From Phaseolus vulgaris (lineage: Eukaryota; Streptophyta; Magnoliopsida; Fabales; Fabaceae): a stretch of 64,000 bases of DNA. Positions within the stretch are counted from its first letter, which is position 1. Each line of letters begins with the position of its first letter. The notes beneath the pieces were generated by a model that made no database searches, was not told where the DNA came from, and saw only the letters and a program-made list of their open reading frames with translations. The position numbers and the translations under genes are program-made. This document shows positions 58,560-64,000 of the stretch, piece by piece. The stretch covers positions 3,444,118-3,508,117 of the forward strand of contig NC_023757.2 in the NCBI RefSeq assembly GCF_000499845.2. Direction: 5' to 3'.

Positions 58560-59190
58560 CGTAAGTGCTTTTTGACATTCCATATTATAGAATCTAGTAG
58601 AATTTCGAATCACAAAATACGGTAAAATCTCATATTTATGCTTCTGGTAAAATCCTGGATTTGTAGTTCTAGGAATATTCCAGATTTGTGGATCCGAGAA
58701 GGTTCCAGATTTGTAGATCCGGGTTTGTTTTATATGGTCATCATTTCTTCAACATATTTAACTTCATCCTAAGATTTTTTCTATCTTCGAATGTAAGTGT
58801 TATAGTGGGATATAAATATGATGGAAGTTAGAATATAATATGAATGTATACAACTCGAACATTCAATCTATTCCAAAATGCATTTTATTTAATTGGATCA
58901 TATCAAATGCAATGTCCCGTATTCAGAAATGCATAATGCAAGTTATGCATTCCGGATTCAAGAATCCATAACACAAAAAAACAATTCTGGATCCACCAAT
59001 CCGTAATACAGTTTAGGCTTCCAGATTCAACAATTCAAAAAATAACAATTTATGAAATTTTAACTTCTGGAATACCCCCTCATCTGAAAAACACAACTTA
59101 ATCAATTTCGGATTCATGAATCTGGAATACATTAACGGATCTCGATATCTAGTAACCCCGAAATCTCCATAACCACCATGCTCCTAAAAA
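58560..59190. repeat. degenerate short repeats with ATCCGGAAT / CCAGATTTGTAGATCCG words
   Basis: Words such as TTCCAGATTTGTGGATCCGA, TTCCAGATTTGTAGATCCGG, CCGGATTCAAGAATCC, CTGGATCCACCAATCC and CGGATTCATGAATCTGGAAT recur every 25-60 bp in both orientations. Non-coding; class unknown. Confidence 0.65.
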
Positions 59191-59384
59191 AAACTTAACT
59201 CTTACCTCTACAACCTAAAGAACACTTCGACAACGTTGAGTAGTCATCCACTTGCTCTGAACAATTACAAAGACCCTCCACAACAGTTGATATTCAATGA
59301 TGAAAATGAACAGTGACAATGAAAGTGCAACATGGTGTCCCTTTTCAAATTGTAAGTCAAGGTTAATTTTGGGATATTTAAAAT

Positions 59385-59871
59385 TTTGGGGGTGCAGGAA
59401 GGAAAACGTGGGGGTGAAGGAAGAAGAAGCCTTATTGTTTTCTCTGCCCGGAATGTTTTATTTTGTGGCATATGGGGATTGCTTTTTGTCTCCGAATGTT
59501 TCTTCCTGCACCCCATAAAACTTCTTCTTGCACTCCATCAAAGGTAAAATGTCTAAAATACCCCATAAATTCGGTCTCATTTTGGAAAGTTCTTTCCATA
59601 ATACATTCATGAAAATATTATTCTGAAAATACATTTTGAAAATATTATTCTGAAAATACATTTTGAAAATATTATTCTGAAAATCTTTTATGGAAAATGC
59701 TTTTCTGAAAATATGGAAAATGTTCTGGAATACACTTATAAATTCTGGAAAGGGGTGTCCAAGAAGATTCTGAACAAGCTAATCAAGAAATCATTAAAAA
59801 AAAAAGAGTAAAATCATCTATTTGATATTGGTGGAGTGCAGGAAGAATTTTAATGGGATGCAGGAAGAAAT
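59385..59871. mobile_element. MITE-like inverted-repeat element (CTTCCTGCACCCCATAAAA termini)
   Basis: Left arm 59499-59541 (TTTCTTCCTGCACCCCATAA, CTTCTTCTTGCACTCCATC) is the inverted match of 59829-59870 (GGTGGAGTGCAGGAAGAATT, TTAATGGGATGCAGGAAGAA). A further inverted word GGGGTGCAGGAAGG lies at 59391. Between the arms is a 27-bp tandem repeat. No coding capacity. Confidence 0.75.
59611..59691. repeat. 27-bp tandem repeat, three copies
   Basis: Unit GAAAATATTATTCTGAAAAT plus ACATTTT at 59611, 59638 and 59665; the third is complete only in its first 20 bp. Confidence 0.93.
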
Positions 59872-60339
59872 ATCCTTGTTTCCATGCACTCATAGTCAAT
59901 TTAACTTTTGTTATTGGGCCCTTTTGTTCTAATTTTAGGCCCACTTTCACTTACAACCTGTTATTTTTGCTTTGATTGATAACGTTAAGGTGTAATAAAA
60001 AAATGAGAAACATGTTTTAGTTTTCTTTTTCGTTTATATCGATACGTTATCTCTTTCTCTTAAAGAGTCATTTAGATCTAAGTATGGTTCAACACATTAT
60101 TTTATATTTAGTATTATTAATAAACAAAGTAAAATATAACTTTTTCCAATACTATTTATTTTTGTTTAAATAAAATTTAATTATGAGTATGGTTGCACGC
60201 ACCATCTTTTTAAACAAAAATATTTTGCAACCATTATTTTAATATAATTTTGTAGTTTATACTATCTTAAATAAAAATTAGATGTCTTTATGACCGCACA
60301 CTTATACAAATGATAAGAATTTTCATTGAAATTTAAGTA

Positions 60340-60740
60340 GTAAACACAATTCATGGTTAGTTTTGTCATGATTTACAACATACCTCATTTGTTGTGCATG
60401 AAGAGAAAATATATTATGTTATCTGTGATTATTTTAGGACCCAAACAACCAATAAATGACATTGATTTTGCATGTAATGTTATTTTGTACATAAATGATT
60501 TTCTAATGTATGGTAACTTGAGCGGATACCGTACGAAGGATCATTATGTGTGTCCTACATGTGAAGAAAAACCTAGTTATACTCAATTAAAGTCTATGAA
60601 TAAAATGTGTACACTAGGCATCAAAAGTTATTTCATCGTAGTCATCCTTATCGTAAAATTTAGTTCTTTGTGTTTCATTAACCTTCTGAAATTTTACAAA
60701 GACATGAAGTTTTTAAAAATATAGTTTCAAAAAAATATCT
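60340..60740 (+). pseudogene. CACTA TNP2-like transposase fragment
   Basis: The frame from 60353 reads LLCMKRKYIMLSVIILGPKQ and PINDIDF, then jumps to YINDFLMYGNLSGYRTKDHY and VCPTCEE. In full-length TNP2 proteins these two blocks (CMKRKYMMLSMLISGPRQPG and NDFPAYGNLSG...YYACPVC) are separated by about 45 residues, so an internal deletion has occurred. The C-terminal part runs into unrelated residues. Not functional. Confidence 0.88.
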
Positions 60741-61271
60741 TTGATTATAGAAGTTATTTATATTCAAGATTGCGTTCTTACAAATTAAATCTTAGTTAAT
60801 GCTGGAAAAGATTCTTTATGAATTGTAAAAGGATAAAAAATCCAACATTGTTTATCTATTTTCATGCTTTCTATTTTAAGTGCTATATCCTTAATACCTA
60901 GGATTGTATATTTGGCTGCAAGGATGACAAATGAATGTTCTTGGATACTCTAGCATATCCAAGACTTTATAGTGTATATAAGTGTGATACCTTCATTTTG
61001 GAGGAGAACATAAATGTTAAATTTGATGGTTTTGCTCATATTAATAAGAAACTATCAAATCTTAACATTAATTAAGTCACATACAATAAAGATATAAATA
61101 TGATAATCACAAAAACTAAATTACTCTTTTATATATAATAATAATAATACCTAATAAAATTTATAATCGAAATGCCAAATTTCGACTAGGAAAGTGCATT
61201 GAAAATATTATATAGTTGAGTAACCAAAATATAAAACCAGCTTTTTTTTTATAATTAAGTTAAACATAAGA
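60741..61271. other. AT-rich intergenic DNA, no gene seen
   Basis: May include more eroded CACTA sequence; nothing recognised. Confidence 0.4.
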
Positions 61272-61622
61272 CACTATAAGAAAATTATTAAATAAAAATT
61301 AATTTTAGAGATAAAAATTAATTATTTTTTATATTAATTAAATTAAATATTATTTTAAGACTAAAAATTATTGATATTTAAATTAATTTTTATTAGTTAT
61401 AAATAATTTTTAAATTAAAATCTAATTAACTATTAAAGTTTTAGCTACCAACTTTAAAATCTAAATAATTAGTAATTAATTATATATCAATTTACAAACT
61501 ATTTATTAATAATAAAAAATAATTTAAATATTAATAATTATTTTAGTCTTTAAAATAATATCTAATTTAGTTAACATAATAATTAATTATTTTTTATTTT
61601 TAAAATTGATTTGTTTAATGAT
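61272..61622. mobile_element. strongly decayed copy of the foldback MITE
   Basis: Starts CACTATAAGAAAATTATTAA and keeps the family order (AATTTTAGAGATAAAAATTA, TAGCTACCAACTTTAAAATC), but many bases have become A or T and the right TIR is unreadable. Confidence 0.65.
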
Positions 61623-62761
61623 AAGTAGAGATGAAATTATGAAAGTGAAAGTTGACGTATAGAAAAAGACGAAGAAGATTTGAATAGAAAATATATAGAA
61701 GAAAAGGCTTATGCTTACCTTGGGATTGTGATAATTTGTGATTGAATTTGGCAAAGCCAAACCAAAATTAGGTTTGCAATTTTCTATAACCCTACTCTAA
61801 TGTTAGTTGAAAGTTAATTATTAATTTAAAGTTTAGGCAGAAATGAAAACCCATTAAAGCAAGTTATTATATTATAAATATTTAATAAAACTAGTTGTTG
61901 AAGAAAATATAAAATAATATGAAAGCACATAATTTCATACAGATTTCAGTTTGCCGACAACATTATATTTTTTAAGTAATTTTAACCTTAGGCTTTTAAT
62001 TAAATTTGAATTCTAATAACGGTATTAAAAATAAAATATTTTATTATATATAAATGGTACAAATCTAACTTTATGATTTGGTTTTATAAGATTTAGTTAG
62101 ATTTAGTTAGACTTAAAGTAATTTTTTTAAATTTATTGATTATATTTTTTTAAGATATATAAACAATAAATCAAAATAAATTTGTAATGGTTCAAATAAA
62201 TAACGTAAATATTTGTAGGAAAAAAGTAATAAAAATACAAAATAAAATATAATATAATAAATACCACAGCAAGTACTATATGAACAACACTATAAATTAG
62301 GAGATAAACTCGATTATGAAATACTTCTATTTTACTTAAACAAACTTATAATCTAATAAAGATAAGTTAATTATTAGATAATTTAAATAATTTCAAACAC
62401 TTTGCTTCCTTTCAATGTCTCTTATGTCATCTTTATAAAAGTTTATTTTGGAAGAAATAATTATGTTTTCTTAATTTCTTAAATTTTATCATTTAAAAAC
62501 AAACTAGTTCGAACATACATCTAATATAAAATGTGTGTTGAAGTTTTAAGTTTCTGAATGTATTCGTCTAGAATAATAAAAATATCCATCTATATTATTT
62601 GTTGTTGTTCCTGGTCGAAGAGGATTTTAGGACTTATTTTTTGTTAATTTAGAGCTACTTTGTTTCTAATTTTAGTTTTTACAAAACTATTTTAATTTAA
62701 TATTATCAGAAGAGAAGAAAGTAAAATAAGTAAAGCATTTCTATTTTTAATTTACAACTAC

Positions 62762-63489
62762 CACTATAATAAAATTATTAAACAAAAATGAATTTCAGAA
62801 AAATAATAATTAACTATTATATTAATAAAATTAAATAATATTAAAAAAAATATTAATATATAAAATAATTTTTATTATTAATAAATAATATATAAATTGA
62901 TATTTAATTATTGATAATTATTAAAAATTTAAATCGAAATACAATTTATCTGGAACATAAAGTTAGCTTTTGATATTGTTGTTAGTTTGGTTAGCATATG
63001 ATAGTGTGACTAAACATATTCAGATGCAATGAATGCATTATTGAATCCAAAATATGAATAAAAAATTAAAAACATTAACAACCAAGTTTTTGGAGCATAG
63101 CATAGGTTACAAACGAAGTGATTAAGAGTTATTAGTTTTTTTATTTACATGTTTTTTTGAACCACATGTTTTTGTCAAACACTGTGATGCAAATAAACCT
63201 ATGTTTTTGTTGGCCACACGTAAAATAGTTTGGTTATGATTTTGACGGATTTGTTTGGATGGAAGATGGATTTGAAATAGTAATTTTTTATTGTTAATGA
63301 AAATTTATAAAGTAGTTTTAAATTAATTTTTAATTATTAATTATCAAAATTTTATCTATTAATTATTTTATATTTTAATTTATTTAGATATCAGTAATAT
63401 TTTAATTTATAAAATAGTTCCTAATTTAATCAAATAACTAATTGTTTTGGTATCTAAAATTATTTTTTATTGAATAATTTTGTTGTGAT
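62762..63489. mobile_element. decayed foldback MITE, probably with internal insertion
   Basis: Left end CACTATAATAAAATTATTAA at 62762 and right end GAATAATTTTGTTGTGATG near 63472-63490. The arms are recognisable at 62762-62930 and 63270-63490. The more balanced DNA between (62940-63260) is not part of the family consensus and may be an insertion. Confidence 0.55.
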
Positions 63490-63721
63490 GTTAATTTTAT
63501 TTTATTATGAAAAACATAATTGTTAATATAATTCATTATTTTTTAGATATACAGTATTTAGTTGCAAATCTATTAATATAAGGATACAAAGTTTAACTTA
63601 AAATAATTTTATCATTTTTCATATTTTTTTAATTTTTAAATTCTTGAAATTGATATTTTATCCGCTTTTCTATCTTCTCCAATTTCTAGTTTCATTGTTG
63701 TCTTTAATCTCATTTTTTAAG

Positions 63722-63722
<1 letters not shown>

Positions 63723-63755
<33 letters not shown>

Positions 63756-63772
63756 AGAGAGAGAGAGAGAGA
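63723..63772. repeat. (TA)n(GA)n compound microsatellite
   Basis: About 15 TA units, TGTA, then about 9 GA units. Confidence 0.96.
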
Positions 63773-64000
63773 TAAAGTAGTATACGATAACAAAATATAG
63801 AAGTAAAATAAATTTTCAATGATAATTATTTAACTTAGGTACAAACGTAGTTTATAAAATAAATTATTTATCTTTCTACTGGTGGTACTGACTAGTTCGA
63901 AAGGCTCTTAGTATTTTAAAAGATGAATGAAGTTAGAATAATATAAAAATAAGATAAGTTAAAATATATCAAAGTCCAATAAATAAATTAAAAATATTAA

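Overview
This is an AT-rich stretch of a eudicot nuclear genome. Intron-split genes, the transposon types and the close match of several proteins to legume relatives point to a papilionoid legume, probably in the Phaseolus/Vigna group. That placement is inference from remembered family sequences; no search was run. There are no operons, rRNA or CRISPR arrays, and I saw no convincing tRNA gene.

Layout. 1-2.5 kb (-): 5' two thirds of a clan-72 cytochrome P450 that runs off the left edge. 3.2-3.6 kb (-): Ty1/copia reverse-transcriptase remnant. 4.8-7.9 kb (-): complete four-exon short-chain dehydrogenase/reductase. 9.5-12.3 kb (-): complete six-exon REM-type transcription factor with three B3 domains. 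14-26.5 kb: a locus of small secreted cysteine-rich (defensin-like) peptides, with two intact two-exon genes and one broken copy. They sit in a duplicated block whose upstream part is built from a ~110-bp diverged repeat; the block is split by a ~5.2-kb insertion carrying a decayed CACTA transposon with a Ulp1-like protease region. 27.0-27.4 kb: a foldback CACTA-ended MITE with a clean TTA target duplication; relatives lie at 16.6, 37.4, 57.4, 61.3 and 62.8 kb. 30.2-32.8 kb (-): five-exon Alfin-like PHD-finger protein. 34.8-35.8 kb (+): two-exon PP1 catalytic subunit with strikingly GC-rich codons. 37.6-38.7 kb: two copia remnants tail to tail. 39.9-44.4 kb (-): an L1-type LINE with endonuclease, reverse transcriptase and zf-RVT regions and only a few lesions. 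45-50 kb: very AT-rich DNA with tandem repeats and a long ATT-trinucleotide region. 52.5-54.3 kb (-): complete four-exon FAMA-type bHLH gene. 55-64 kb: gene-poor DNA with MITEs, a TNP2 transposase fragment and microsatellites.

The host genes are unrelated single genes, not a pathway: a P450, an SDR, three DNA/chromatin regulators (REM, Alfin-like, FAMA), a phosphatase and secreted peptides. Exon boundaries were set by hand from GT/AG sites, reading-frame continuity and family knowledge. The multi-exon models of the SDR, REM, Alfin-like, PP1, FAMA and peptide genes all join in frame to a stop codon. The least described element is the defensin-like locus with its repeat-built upstream regions; the rest belongs to known families.
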